From: Salipiger profundus
Lineage (GTDB): Bacteria > Pseudomonadota > Alphaproteobacteria > Rhodobacterales > Rhodobacteraceae
Assembly (NCBI RefSeq): GCF_001969385.1
Contig: NZ_CP014796.1
Coordinates: 1,815,501-1,879,500, forward strand
Length of the DNA: 64,000 nucleotides
Direction: 5' to 3'
Positions within the stretch are counted from its first letter, which is position 1. Each line of letters opens with the position of its first letter. Both the position numbers and the translations under genes were made by a program. This document shows positions 45,505 to 54,773 of this stretch, piece by piece. Under the pieces are notes generated by a model, which searched no databases, was not told the DNA's origin, and saw nothing but the letters and a program-made list of their open reading frames with translations.

Positions 45505-46713
45505 TCATGCCTTCAGCAGCGCCTTGAGGTCGCTGTCGGGATCGGCGACGGCCTCGGGGGCGGGGGATCTCCCGGCCTCGATCAGGCGCTTGCCGACCAT
45601 GTAGGCGCGCGGGTCGTTCATCGCGTCGAGTGCCACCAGTGTCTGGCCCGCGAAATACCAGTGCGAGACCGCGTCGCCGCCGCCGCGCACCACCACGCGG
45701 TCGTAGCCGGTGTTCAGCCCGGCGATCTGCAGTTTCACGTCGTACTGGTCGGACCAGAACCATGGCTTCGCCTCGTAGGCGCGGCCTGCGCCCATGATGT
45801 TGTCGGCGACCGCCTCGGCCTGGTCGATGGCGTTGCCGACGCTTTCAAGCCGCAGCTGCGCGCCGCGGTAGGGAAAGGAGGCGCAGTCGCCCGCCGCCCA
45901 GACGTTGGGTGCCGAGGTGCGTCCGGTCCGGTCGGTGCGGATGCCGTTCTCGATGGCGAGGCCGGCGGCCTCGGCCAGCTCGATCTCGGGCAGGATGCCG
46001 ACCCCGGCGATGACGAAATCCACGTCGAGCGTGCTGCCGTCGGTGAGCTCGGCGGCACTGACCTGGCCATCGGTGCCGGTGAGCGCGCCGAGCCCGACGC
46101 CCTCGCGGATGTCGACGCCGTGGCGGGTGTGCAGGTCGCGGAAGTAGTCGGCGGTCTCGGGGGCCGCGACGCGCTGCAGGATGCGTTCGGCCATTTCGAC
46201 AAGCGTGACCTTCAGGCCCAGCTTGGACGCCACCGCCGCCGCCTCGAGGCCGATGTAGCCGCCGCCGACGATCAGCAGGCGGGCGCCCTCGGTGAAGCGG
46301 GGGCGCATGGCGTCCACGTCGGCGATGCCGCGCACCGCGAAGACGCCGCCGAGATCGCCGCCGATCGCGGCGGGCAGCCGACGCGGCGCCGAACCGGTGC
46401 AGAACACGAGATCGTCGTAGGGGATCTTGCGCCCGTCGGCGATGATGGTCTGCGACTCGGTGTCGACCGCGGTGACCGGCGTGCCGAGGATCAGCTCGAT
46501 GTCCTGGTCGTCGTAGAAGGCCCGGGGGCGCAGGAAGAGGCGGTCTTCCTCCATGTCGCCCAGCAGGTAGGCCTTGGACAGCGGCGGGCGCTGGTAGGGC
46601 GGCACCGGCTCGGCACCGATCATCGTGATCCCGCCCTCGAAGCCCTTGCCACGCAGGCGTGCCACGAGCGACGCGCCCGCCTGTCCGCCACCGATCACCA
46701 CCACGTTGCCCAT
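45505..46713 (-). CDS. FAD-dependent ferredoxin/rubredoxin reductase-like oxidoreductase
   Basis: 402 residues. FAD GGGQAGASLVARL at the N-terminus, NAD-binding GGGYIGLEAAAVASKLG about 150, and AAGDCASFPY about 275, plus the C-terminal dimer domain. This is the putidaredoxin reductase/rubredoxin reductase group that feeds electrons from NADH to a ferredoxin and on to a P450 or hydroxylase. No such partner is nearby. Confidence 0.9.
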   Translation of the reverse strand: MGNVVVIGGGQAGASLVARLRGKGFEGGITMIGAEPVPPYQRPPLSKAYLLGDMEEDRLFLRPRAFYDDQDIELILGTPVTAVDTESQTIIADGRKIPYDDLVFCTGSAPRRLPAAIGGDLGGVFAVRGIADVDAMRPRFTEGARLLIVGGGYIGLEAAAVASKLGLKVTLVEMAERILQRVAAPETADYFRDLHTRHGVDIREGVGLGALTGTDGQVSAAELTDGSTLDVDFVIAGVGILPEIELAEAAGLAIENGIRTDRTGRTSAPNVWAAGDCASFPYRGAQLRLESVGNAIDQAEAVADNIMGAGRAYEAKPWFWSDQYDVKLQIAGLNTGYDRVVVRGGGDAVSHWYFAGQTLVALDAMNDPRAYMVGKRLIEAGRSPAPEAVADPDSDLKALLKA

Positions 46714-46801
46714 CTCTGCTCCTCCGCTTTTCCGTTGGCCTCGTCGGCGCGCAGCCTATATCCCGGCACGACAGGAACGCAATTCAGGGAGACGCGTGAA
46801 A

Positions 46802-47290
46802 ATGTCTATTTCCGCAGGTGACAAGCTGCCCGGCGCCACGCTGGTTCAATTCGGCGAGAACGGCCCCGAGCAGGTCGCACTTCAGGACAAGCTCGAGGGG
46901 CGCAAGGTGGTGATCTTTGCCGTGCCCGGCGCCTTCACCCCCACCTGCCACTCGGCCCACGTGCCGAGCTTCATGCGGACGAAGGGCCAGTTCGTCGAAA
47001 AGGGCGTGCACGAGATCATCTGCCTGTCGGTCAACGACCCCTTCGTGCTGAAGGCCTGGGGCGAGTCGACGGGCGCGTCCGAGGCCGGGATCACCATGCT
47101 GGGAGATCCCGAGAGCGCCTTTACCTCGGCCATCGGGATGGACTTCACGGCGCCGCCGGCGGGGCTGATCGCGCGCTCGAAGCGCTACGCGATGGTCGTC
47201 GAGAACGGCACCGTCACGCTGATCCACGCCGAGTCGAGCCCGGGTGAATGCGAGATCTCGGCGGGCGAGGGGCTCCTCGCCGCCATGTAA
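46802..47290 (+). CDS. Peroxiredoxin (Prx5 type)
   Basis: 162 residues from the ATG giving MSISAGDKLPGATL. The peroxidatic Cys is in PGAFTPTCHSAHVPSF (about 50), with an Arg later (IARSKRYAMVV) and a possible resolving Cys in SPGECEIS. It reduces H2O2 and organic peroxides with glutaredoxin- or thioredoxin-type donors. It is divergent from the FAD reductase and convergent with mlaC. Confidence 0.93.
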   Translation: MSISAGDKLPGATLVQFGENGPEQVALQDKLEGRKVVIFAVPGAFTPTCHSAHVPSFMRTKGQFVEKGVHEIICLSVNDPFVLKAWGESTGASEAGITMLGDPESAFTSAIGMDFTAPPAGLIARSKRYAMVVENGTVTLIHAESSPGECEISAGEGLLAAM

Positions 47291-47320
47291 GGCCCGTTTC
47301 GGGCCACGGGAGCGCGCCGG

Positions 47321-47923
47321 TCAGCCGGCGCGCTTCAGGTCGGCGATCATTGCATCTATGTCGCCGCGCCGCCTGTCGAGCATCGCGCCGATCTCGGTGC
47401 GCTCGGTCAGCAGCATGTTCACGCCCTCGATGTACATGTTGTAGAACCGCCCCGATTTCTCGCCGACGAAGAAGGTCACTTCGAAGGGCGATTCCCCGCG
47501 CAGGTAGGCGGTGGTCGAGACCTGGTAGGCGTTCTTGATCTTCCTTGCGCCGTTCACCTCGATCTTGCCGCCCACGAACTTCTGGAAGCGCCGGCCGTAC
47601 TTGCGCGACACGTAGGTCGCGAAGGCAGCCGAGAACGCCTTTTTCTGGGCCGGGGTCGCGCGCCGGGCTTCCACGCCAAGCGCATAGGCCGCGACATAGG
47701 GCATGTCGCCATAGGTGCGGAAGATCCGCTCGAAATCGCCATACATCGCGCCTTCGGACTTGCCCGAGTTGATGACCGCGTTGACGTCGTCGACCAGCCC
47801 GCGCACGAGGTTTTCCGCCTGCGCGGCGGTGGCCGAAAGCGCTGCGCCCGGCAGCGCCGCGAGCAGCCCCGAGGCGCAGAGCCCGCCAAGCATCCCGCGC
47901 CGGGAAAGAAATTGCAGCGTCAT
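47321..47923 (-). CDS. mlaC: MlaC-like periplasmic phospholipid-binding protein
   Basis: 200 residues; Tat-type signal SRRGMLGGLCASGLLAALPGA. The Ttg2/MlaC core includes GDFERIFRTYGDM, VAAYALGVEARRATPAQKKAFSAAFATYVSRKYG, and YNMYIEGVNMLLTERTEIGAML. It carries phospholipids between MlaA at the outer membrane and the MlaFEDB transporter. Its ATG overlaps the mlaA stop (TGATG). The ABC parts are not in the window. Confidence 0.88.
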   Translation of the reverse strand: MTLQFLSRRGMLGGLCASGLLAALPGAALSATAAQAENLVRGLVDDVNAVINSGKSEGAMYGDFERIFRTYGDMPYVAAYALGVEARRATPAQKKAFSAAFATYVSRKYGRRFQKFVGGKIEVNGARKIKNAYQVSTTAYLRGESPFEVTFFVGEKSGRFYNMYIEGVNMLLTERTEIGAMLDRRRGDIDAMIADLKRAG

Positions 47924-48702
47924 CAGAAACCCTCCGTGTCCAGTGCTTCGGGGTCGATATAGGCCGCGCCCCCGGTGCTTTCATCTCCCAGCTCGAAGCG
48001 CCGGTTCTGCAGCCAGATCATCCGCAGTTGCGCGTAGCTGTCGGCGCTGTCGTAGAGCAGCTCGTCGATGGTGTCGCCGTACTTGGCGCGGTCCAGCACC
48101 TTGTCGGCGACCTTCACGCCGGTCGCGTAATAGCGCTCGGGCGGATCGAGCAGCTGCCCGAGCGGGTTGGTGAAGAAATCCACGAACTTGCCGGTGGCCT
48201 CGCGCTCGGTCGAGGGGCCGAGGATCGGCAGCTCCATGTAGGCGCCTTCGGGGAAGCCCCAGACGTAGAGCGTCTCACCGAAGTCGCTGTCGTCTTCCGG
48301 CAGGCCCATCCCCGCCGCGACGTCGAAGAGGCCGACAAGCCCCACGGTGGCGTTGACGCCGAAGCGCAGCGTATTCCGCGCGGCACTGCCAAGGCGGGCC
48401 TGCAGAAGCTGGTTCATCACCGTCTGGGGCAGCGACAGGGTGTCGGCGACATTCGCGACTCCGGTCGCGACGGGCGCGGGAATGGCGGCGGCCATGTCGG
48501 GTCCGTCGCCGCCGGAAAGGGCGCTGTCGACGGACTTGTTGAAGGCATGCACCCGCCGGTTGGCGCCCTCGTAGGGGTCGTAGACTCCATCGACCGCCTC
48601 TCCGGGGCCGGGAACGGTGCAGGCCGACAGCGCGAGACCGACGATCAGGGAAATTCCGGTACGGTATTCCGGACCTCGGTGGCGCTTCGGCTCAAAAGAC
48701 AT
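47923..48702 (-). CDS. mlaA: MlaA (VacJ) lipoprotein
   Basis: 259 residues from the ATG giving MSFEPKRHRGPEYRTG. Lipobox LALSAC (about 30-35). MlaA motifs: DPYEGANRRVHAFNKSVD, NTLRFGVNATVGLVGLFDVAAGMGLP and DFGETLYVWG. It sits in the outer membrane and hands phospholipids to MlaC to keep lipid asymmetry. Divergent from the type I secretion genes by 163 bases. Confidence 0.93.
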   Translation of the reverse strand: MSFEPKRHRGPEYRTGISLIVGLALSACTVPGPGEAVDGVYDPYEGANRRVHAFNKSVDSALSGGDGPDMAAAIPAPVATGVANVADTLSLPQTVMNQLLQARLGSAARNTLRFGVNATVGLVGLFDVAAGMGLPEDDSDFGETLYVWGFPEGAYMELPILGPSTEREATGKFVDFFTNPLGQLLDPPERYYATGVKVADKVLDRAKYGDTIDELLYDSADSYAQLRMIWLQNRRFELGDESTGGAAYIDPEALDTEGF

Positions 48703-48865
48703 TGGAAATTCCCTGTCATGGTATAGAAAGGCCATATTGCAGCCTGCATCCGTGGAAACAACTCTCCGGAGCCGGGCACGAAGACACGATTTGATTTTTG
48801 CGATATTTGAGGGTCCCCCTGCACCTTTGCAGGGAGCCGGGAGACGAGGGAGGGCCCGTAGAGGC

Positions 48866-50596
48866 ATGCAAAACCGTTCCAAGGAGCCTGGACGCGACGA
48901 GTTGCGGGCAGCACGTCGGCAAAGCCGACCCTATTTCTGGTTCGTGGCGATCTTCAGTTTCTTCGTGAACCTGCTGATGCTCACAGGGCCGCTCTACATG
49001 CTGCAGATCTACGACCGCGTGCTCGGCTCGCGGTCCGAGGCGACACTGCTGGCGCTCTCGGTGCTGGTGGTCTTCCTCTACGGCATGATGGGCATTCTCG
49101 ACTATGCCCGTGGCCGGGTGATGGCGCGGGTCGCCGCCCGGTTCCAGGCGGCGATGGACGTGCGCGTCTTCGAGGCGGTGATGCGCCGCTCGGCTGTGAA
49201 ACCCGACGAGCTTGCCGCGACCGGTCTCAAGGATCTCGAGTCGGTGCAGCGGCTGATGTCCTCGCCGGTGCTCATGGCCTTCTTCGACATCCCGTGGACG
49301 CCCTTCTTCATCGCCGGGATCTTCGTGTTCCACCCCTGGCTTGGCGTGCTCGCGCTGACTGGCGGGCTGATCCTCGTGGCGGTCACCGGGCTGAACCAGC
49401 TGCTCAGCCGCAAGCCCACGCTGAAATCGAACCGCGCCGTCATGCAGGCCGAGCACACGTCGGAGCAGATCCGCAACGAGGCCGAGATGGTGCAGTCGCT
49501 GGGGATGCGCGATGCCGCATTCCGGCGCTGGTACAAGGCCCGCGCGGCGGCGCTCAAGGGCACCATCGGGTCGGCCGACGTGATCGGCACCTTCACCGTC
49601 ATCACCAAGACCTTCCGGCTGTTCCTGCAGTCCGCGATGCTGGGGCTCGGCGCCTATCTCGTGCTGCAGAACCAGCTGACGCCCGGCGCGATGATCGCCG
49701 GTTCGATCCTCATGGGCCGCGCGCTCGCGCCCATCGAGCTTGCCATCGGCCAATGGCCCATGGTGACCCGTGCCCGCACCGGCTGGGACAACCTCGCGCA
49801 GCTGCTGTCCGAGGTGCCGCCCGAAGAGCCGCGCCTGCCGCTGCCCAAGCCCAAGGCGCTGCTCGAGGTCACGCAGGCCACCATCGTGCCGCCGGGCGAG
49901 CATCAGGCCTCGCTGCGTCTCGTCAGCTTCAACCTGATGCCGGGGCAGGCGCTGGGCGTGATCGGTCCGTCGGGCGCGGGCAAGTCCACGCTGGCGCGTG
50001 CGCTCACCGGGGTCTGGCGTCCGGCGGGGGGCAAGATCCGTCTCGACGGGGCGACACTCGATCAATACGGGCAGGATCTCGGCAAGCACATCGGCTACCT
50101 GCCGCAGCGCGTGACGCTGTTCGACGGCAGCATTGCCGAGAACATCGCGCGGCTGTCCGAGGCGCCGGATTCGCAGGCCATCGTCGAGGCGGCACGCAAG
50201 GCCGACGCGCACGAGATGATCCTGAAGCTGCCCGACGGCTACAACACCCGTGTCACAGCTGCCGGCGGGCGGCTGTCCGGCGGCCAGATGCAGCGGATCG
50301 GCCTCGCTCGGGCGATGTACGGCGACCCGGTCATCCTGGTGCTCGACGAGCCCAACTCGAACCTCGACAACGAGGGGTCGGAAGCGGTGAACGAGGCGAT
50401 CCGCCGGATGAAGGCCGAGGGCAAGTCGGTCATCATCATGGCGCACCGCCCCGCGGCCATCCGTGAATGCGACATGCTTCTGATGCTCGAGAACGGCGCC
50501 CGCGCGGCCTTTGGCCCCAAGGACGAGGTTCTGCGCTCGCGGGTCAAGAACCACGATCAGATCGCCCGCAACGCCGGGCCGGGAGGCGTGAGATGA
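48866..50596 (+). CDS. Type I secretion system ABC permease/ATPase
   Basis: 576 residues from the ATG giving MQNRSKEPGRDELRAARRQS. TM region (about 30-320; LLMLTGPLYMLQIYDRVLGS is the PrtD/HlyB-type opening), no N-terminal peptidase domain, then an ATPase with Walker A GPSGAGKST (about 372), signature LSGGQMQR, Walker B VILVLDEPNSN, and H-loop AHRPAA. It energises one-step export through the inner membrane adaptor and TolC. The upstream region has a CCCTGCA/TGCAGGG hairpin (48818-48834). Confidence 0.9.
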   Translation: MQNRSKEPGRDELRAARRQSRPYFWFVAIFSFFVNLLMLTGPLYMLQIYDRVLGSRSEATLLALSVLVVFLYGMMGILDYARGRVMARVAARFQAAMDVRVFEAVMRRSAVKPDELAATGLKDLESVQRLMSSPVLMAFFDIPWTPFFIAGIFVFHPWLGVLALTGGLILVAVTGLNQLLSRKPTLKSNRAVMQAEHTSEQIRNEAEMVQSLGMRDAAFRRWYKARAAALKGTIGSADVIGTFTVITKTFRLFLQSAMLGLGAYLVLQNQLTPGAMIAGSILMGRALAPIELAIGQWPMVTRARTGWDNLAQLLSEVPPEEPRLPLPKPKALLEVTQATIVPPGEHQASLRLVSFNLMPGQALGVIGPSGAGKSTLARALTGVWRPAGGKIRLDGATLDQYGQDLGKHIGYLPQRVTLFDGSIAENIARLSEAPDSQAIVEAARKADAHEMILKLPDGYNTRVTAAGGRLSGGQMQRIGLARAMYGDPVILVLDEPNSNLDNEGSEAVNEAIRRMKAEGKSVIIMAHRPAAIRECDMLLMLENGARAAFGPKDEVLRSRVKNHDQIARNAGPGGVR

Positions 50597-51900
50597 GCGA
50601 TTCCGAAAAGACCTTCCCGTTGCGCACGCCGATGCTCTTCGGCCTCGTGGCGTTGGTGCTGCTGGTCGTGGGCTTCGGGACATGGGGCGCGACGACGCAG
50701 ATCTCGGGCGCCATCATCGCTGGCGGTCAGATCCAGGTCGACCAGAACCGGCAGGTGGTGCAGCACGCCGACGGCGGCATTGTTGCCGAGATCCTCGTAG
50801 ACGAGGGCGACTTCGTGGAAGAGGACGCGGTTCTGATCAAGCTCGATCCGACCCTCGTGCGATCCGAGCTGAAGATCGTCGAGGACCAGTATTTCGAACT
50901 CCTGGCGCGGCGCGGCCGGTTGATCGCCGAGCGCGACGGCGAGGACGAGATCGTCTTTTCCGACGAGGTTCTGGCCAAGGCCGAGACCGATGAAGAGGTC
51001 GCCGAACTGGTGACCGGTCAGCGCAACCTGTTCTTCGCCCGCCGCGATTCCATGGCCCGCGAGATCGAGCAGCTGAACAAGCGCAGCGAGCAGATCGGCA
51101 ACCAGATCGACGGGGTCGATGCGCAGATCTCGGCGATGGGCGAGCAGCTTTCGCTGATCGAGGAGGAACTGGCCGACCAGCAGACCCTGCTCGACCGCGG
51201 ATTGGCGCAGGCAAGCCGGGTCCTGGCGCTCCAGCGTGAGGCGTCGCGCCTCGCCGGGCAGCGCGGGGAACTGGTCGCCAGCAAGGCGCAGGCCGAGGGA
51301 CAGATCACCGAGATCGACATCCAGATCCTAAAGCTCGGGACCACGCGCCGCGAAGAGGCGATCACGACCCTGCGCGACATGCAGTATCGCACCCGCGAGC
51401 TTGCCGAGCAGCGGCAGGCGCTGCTGGAGCGGCTCAAGCGGCTCGAGATCACCGCGCCGGTCTCGGGGGTGGTCTACGGGCTCAGCGTCTTCGCGCCGCG
51501 CTCGGTGATCCGGGCCGCCGAGCCGGTGCTTTACCTCGTGCCGCAGGACCGGCCGCTGGTCATCAGCGTGCAGGTCGAGCCGATCCACATCGACCAGACC
51601 CACGTCGGGCAGGAGGTCGCCCTGCGGTTCGCCTCGCTCGACCAGCGCGTCACGCCCGAGCTGTTCGGGACGGTCACGCAGATTTCGGCCGACGCCTTTA
51701 CCGACGAGAACACCTCGGTGAGCTTCTACCGCGCAGAGATCGTGCTGAACGAGGGCGAGACCGCGAAGCTGCCCGAGGGCGCGGTGCTGATCCCCGGGAT
51801 GCCGGTCGAGGCGTTCCTGCGCACCGCCGACCGGACGCCGTTCAGCTACCTGATGAAGCCGTTCACCGACTACTTCCGGAAGGCCTTTCGCGAAAGCTGA
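50593..51900 (+). CDS. HlyD-family type I secretion periplasmic adaptor
   Basis: 435 residues, ATG overlapping the ABC stop (ATGA). TM about 14-34, an initial biotinyl-lipoyl part (RQVVQHADGGIVAEILVDEGDFV), a long coiled coil (about 150-290: Q/E/L-rich with LNKRSEQIGNQID), and the C-terminal beta-barrel (APRSVIRAAEPVLYLVPQD, HVGQEVALRFASLD). It spans the periplasm and joins the ABC pump to TolC. No RTX substrate or tolC is in the window. Confidence 0.91.
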   Translation: MSDSEKTFPLRTPMLFGLVALVLLVVGFGTWGATTQISGAIIAGGQIQVDQNRQVVQHADGGIVAEILVDEGDFVEEDAVLIKLDPTLVRSELKIVEDQYFELLARRGRLIAERDGEDEIVFSDEVLAKAETDEEVAELVTGQRNLFFARRDSMAREIEQLNKRSEQIGNQIDGVDAQISAMGEQLSLIEEELADQQTLLDRGLAQASRVLALQREASRLAGQRGELVASKAQAEGQITEIDIQILKLGTTRREEAITTLRDMQYRTRELAEQRQALLERLKRLEITAPVSGVVYGLSVFAPRSVIRAAEPVLYLVPQDRPLVISVQVEPIHIDQTHVGQEVALRFASLDQRVTPELFGTVTQISADAFTDENTSVSFYRAEIVLNEGETAKLPEGAVLIPGMPVEAFLRTADRTPFSYLMKPFTDYFRKAFRES

Positions 51901-51976
51901 GCGGCGGGTTCGCAGGGTTCTTTCCATTGCGGCGCGGGGCGGATAGCCTCGCGCCGACTCACATCCGGAGGTTCCC

Positions 51977-52438
51977 ATGACCGATATCGACGCCCGCCTG
52001 TCCGAGCTTGGCCTGACGCTGCCCGACGCGCCCGCGCCCGCCGCCAACTACGTGCCCTTCGTCAAGAGCGGCGACCTCGTCTTCGTCTCGGGGCAGATCA
52101 GCCAGGGCCCCGACGGGCTCATCCTCGGCAAGCTCGGCGCGGACATGGATGTCGCCGCAGGGGCCGAGGCCGCGAAGACCTGTGCGCTGGGTCTTCTCGC
52201 GCAGGCGAAAGCGGCCTGTGGCGGTGACCTGTCGAAGCTCAAGCGGGTGGTGAAGCTGACCGGCTTCGTCAACTCCACGCTCGACTTCACCGACCAGCCC
52301 AAGGTTGTGAACGGCGCCTCCGATCTGCTCGTCGAGGTCCTTGGCGACGCCGGCCGGCATTCGCGCTCGGCGGTTTCGGCGGCCTCGCTTCCGATGGGCG
52401 TCGCGGTCGAGATCGAAGGCATCTTCGAGATCGCCTGA
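51977..52438 (+). CDS. RidA family protein
   Basis: 153 residues from the ATG giving MTDIDARLSELGL with CCGGAGG upstream. The YjgF/YER057c/UK114 fold: VPFVKSGDLVFVSGQISQGPDG, VVKLTGFVNSTLDF and the conserved Arg in RHSRSAVSAASLPMGVAVEIEGIF. It hydrolyses reactive enamine/imine intermediates. Its stop overlaps the GDPD start by one base (TGATG). Confidence 0.92.
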   Translation: MTDIDARLSELGLTLPDAPAPAANYVPFVKSGDLVFVSGQISQGPDGLILGKLGADMDVAAGAEAAKTCALGLLAQAKAACGGDLSKLKRVVKLTGFVNSTLDFTDQPKVVNGASDLLVEVLGDAGRHSRSAVSAASLPMGVAVEIEGIFEIA

Positions 52439-53193
52439 TGCCCGAGCTGCCCGCGGCCTTCCTCGACCGGCCCATCGCCCACCGCGCCCTGCACGACATC
52501 GCGCAGGGGCGGCCCGAGAACTCGGTCGAGGCGATCCGCGCCGCCATCGACGCCGGCTACGGCATCGAGATCGACCTGCAGCCGTCGTCCGACGGCGAGG
52601 CGATGGTCTTTCACGACTACGACCTCGCGCGGCTGACGGTTCAGGACGGCCCGGTCTGCGGCCATGACGCCGCCGCGCTCGGGGCGCTGCCGCTGCGTCA
52701 CGGCCAGTCCGGCATCCCGACGCTTGCCGAGGTGCTGGCGCTGGTCGACGGGCGGGTGCCGCTGCTCATCGAGGTCAAGGATCAGGACGGTTCCATGGGC
52801 CCCGACGTCGGCGCCCTCGAAGCCGCCGCCGCGCGCGCCCTCACGGGATACCAGGGGCCGGTTGCGCTCATGTCCTTCAACCCGCACTCGGTGGCGGCGC
52901 TTGCCCGGCTCCTGCCGGAGATACCGCGCGGGCTGACCACCTGCGATTACCGCGCCGAACATTATCCGGGACTGCCGGCCGCCACGCGTGACAGCCTGCG
53001 CGGTATCCCGGATTTCGACCGCTGCGGCGCGAGCTTCATCAGCCACAACTGGCGCGATCTCGACAGCCCGCGGGTGGCCGAGCTGCGCGCCGCGGGCGTG
53101 CCGGTGCTGTGCTGGACCGTGCGCGCCCCCGAGGACGAGACGCAGGCCCGCCGCGTGGCGCACAACATCACGTTCGAGGGATACCCGGCTTGA
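52438..53193 (+). CDS. Glycerophosphodiester phosphodiesterase
   Basis: 251 residues. The GDPD motifs AHRALHD, ENSVEAIRAAIDAGYGIEIDLQPSSDG and VFHDYDLARLT provide the catalytic His, Glu and Asp. The usual HRG is HRA here. No signal peptide, so cytoplasmic; it hydrolyses glycerophosphodiesters or lysophospholipids. It is the second of a four-gene operon. Confidence 0.9.
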   Translation: MPELPAAFLDRPIAHRALHDIAQGRPENSVEAIRAAIDAGYGIEIDLQPSSDGEAMVFHDYDLARLTVQDGPVCGHDAAALGALPLRHGQSGIPTLAEVLALVDGRVPLLIEVKDQDGSMGPDVGALEAAAARALTGYQGPVALMSFNPHSVAALARLLPEIPRGLTTCDYRAEHYPGLPAATRDSLRGIPDFDRCGASFISHNWRDLDSPRVAELRAAGVPVLCWTVRAPEDETQARRVAHNITFEGYPA

Positions 53194-53240
53194 ACCGGGG
53201 CACCTGCAGGCCAGATTAGGGACAGGCAGGGAAACCACGC

Positions 53241-54440
53241 ATGACAGACCAAGATCCCGGCGCGACCGTCGCCGTAAACGTCCTGACGTCTCTGGACCAG
53301 ATCGCCCCCGAGGACTGGGACGCCTGCGGGTGCCCCGAGACCGCGGACGGCGGGCGCCCCTTCGATCCCTTCACCACCTGGCGCTTTCTTCACGCGCTCG
53401 AAGAGTCAGGCTCGGTCGGGCGCGGCACCGGCTGGGAGCCGCGCTACCTTGCCGCCGAGCTCGGGGGCGAGGTGATCGCCGTGGCGCCGCTCTACGCCAA
53501 GGGCCACAGCCAGGGCGAATACATCTTCGACCATTCCTGGGCCCATGCCTACGAGCGCGCGGGCGGCGACTACTATCCCAAGCTGCAGGTCGCGGTGCCC
53601 TTCACGCCGGTGACAGGGCGGCGCTTCCTGACGAAGCCGGGTCACGAGGGCACCGGCCTCGCAGCGCTCGTGCAGGGGGCGGTGCAGTTCGGTGCCGAGA
53701 ACGAGCTGAGCTCGCTGCATGTCACCTTCTGCACCGAGGCCGAGGCCATCGCCGGCGAACGAATGGGGCTTCTGCGCCGGGTCACGCAGCAGTTTCACTG
53801 GGAAAACCGCGGCTACGCGGATTTCGACGAGTTCCTCGCGGGGCTCAGTTCGCGCAAGCGCAAGAACATCCGTAAGGAACGGCGCACCGCGCAGGACTTC
53901 GGCGGCACCATCCGCACGCTCACCGGGGACGAGATCACGGCCGAGCACTGGGACAGCTTCTGGCATTTCTACCAGGACACCGGCGCCCGCAAGTGGGGCA
54001 CGCCCTATCTCACCCGGGCCTTCTTCGAGATCGCGCATGAAACCCTGCGCGACGACATCGCGCTGGTGATCTGCGAGCGCGACGGCATGGATGTGGCGGG
54101 CGCGTTGAACTTCATCGGCCGTGATGCGCTCTATGGCCGATACTGGGGCTGCGTCGAGGATCACCCCTGCCTGCATTTCGAAGCGTGCTACTATCAGGCC
54201 ATCGACTATGCCATCGCGCACGGGCTTGACCGGGTGGAAGCGGGCGCGCAGGGGGAACACAAGCTGGCGCGCGGCTACCTGCCGGCCGAGACCCACAGTC
54301 TGCACTGGATGGCCGACCGGGGGTTTTCCGAGGCCGTGGCGCGCTATCTGGAGGAGGAACGGCAGGCGATGGGCGAGGAGATCGAGATCCTCACCGCCTA
54401 CGGGCCGTTCCGAAAGGAAGAAAGGGAAGAGCAGCAATGA
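53241..54440 (+). CDS. FemAB-like GNAT acetyltransferase (DUF482 / PF04339)
   Basis: 399 residues, ATG with CAGGGAAACC upstream. The family is built of two GNAT-like halves; [27 protein letters not shown] and [54 protein letters not shown] are conserved in PF04339 proteins of alphaproteobacteria. FemAB proteins transfer amino acids to peptidoglycan or related acceptors; this branch is uncharacterised. ATGA overlap with the PCD gene. Confidence 0.82.
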   Translation: MTDQDPGATVAVNVLTSLDQIAPEDWDACGCPETADGGRPFDPFTTWRFLHALEESGSVGRGTGWEPRYLAAELGGEVIAVAPLYAKGHSQGEYIFDHSWAHAYERAGGDYYPKLQVAVPFTPVTGRRFLTKPGHEGTGLAALVQGAVQFGAENELSSLHVTFCTEAEAIAGERMGLLRRVTQQFHWENRGYADFDEFLAGLSSRKRKNIRKERRTAQDFGGTIRTLTGDEITAEHWDSFWHFYQDTGARKWGTPYLTRAFFEIAHETLRDDIALVICERDGMDVAGALNFIGRDALYGRYWGCVEDHPCLHFEACYYQAIDYAIAHGLDRVEAGAQGEHKLARGYLPAETHSLHWMADRGFSEAVARYLEEERQAMGEEIEILTAYGPFRKEEREEQQ

Positions 54441-54727
54441 CCGAGAAACTCTCAGACACCGGCCGCGAGACCGTTCTGGCGCCGCTCCTGGCGAACGGCT
54501 GGGAGATGACCGAGGGCCGCGACGCCATCAAGAAGACCTTCAAGTTCGAGGATTTCACCGAGGCGTTCTCGTGGATGACCCGCGCCGCGATGTGGGCCGA
54601 GAAATGGGACCACCACCCCGAGTGGTTCAACGTCTACAACACCGTCGAGGTCACGCTTTCGACGCATGACGTGGGCGGCCTGTCGTCGCTCGACGCGAAG
54701 CTCGCGCGGAAGTTCGACGCGCTTTGA
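54437..54727 (+). CDS. 4a-hydroxytetrahydrobiopterin dehydratase (PCD)
   Basis: 96 residues. [50 protein letters not shown] is the pterin-4a-carbinolamine dehydratase core with the two active-site His (HH) and third His (STHD). It regenerates tetrahydrobiopterin or pterin cofactors. No aromatic amino acid hydroxylase is in the window. Confidence 0.93.
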   Translation: MTEKLSDTGRETVLAPLLANGWEMTEGRDAIKKTFKFEDFTEAFSWMTRAAMWAEKWDHHPEWFNVYNTVEVTLSTHDVGGLSSLDAKLARKFDAL

Positions 54728-54773
54728 GCGCGGCCTGACGGCGAGTTGACTGAATGTCCTGCCGGGCGGACCA

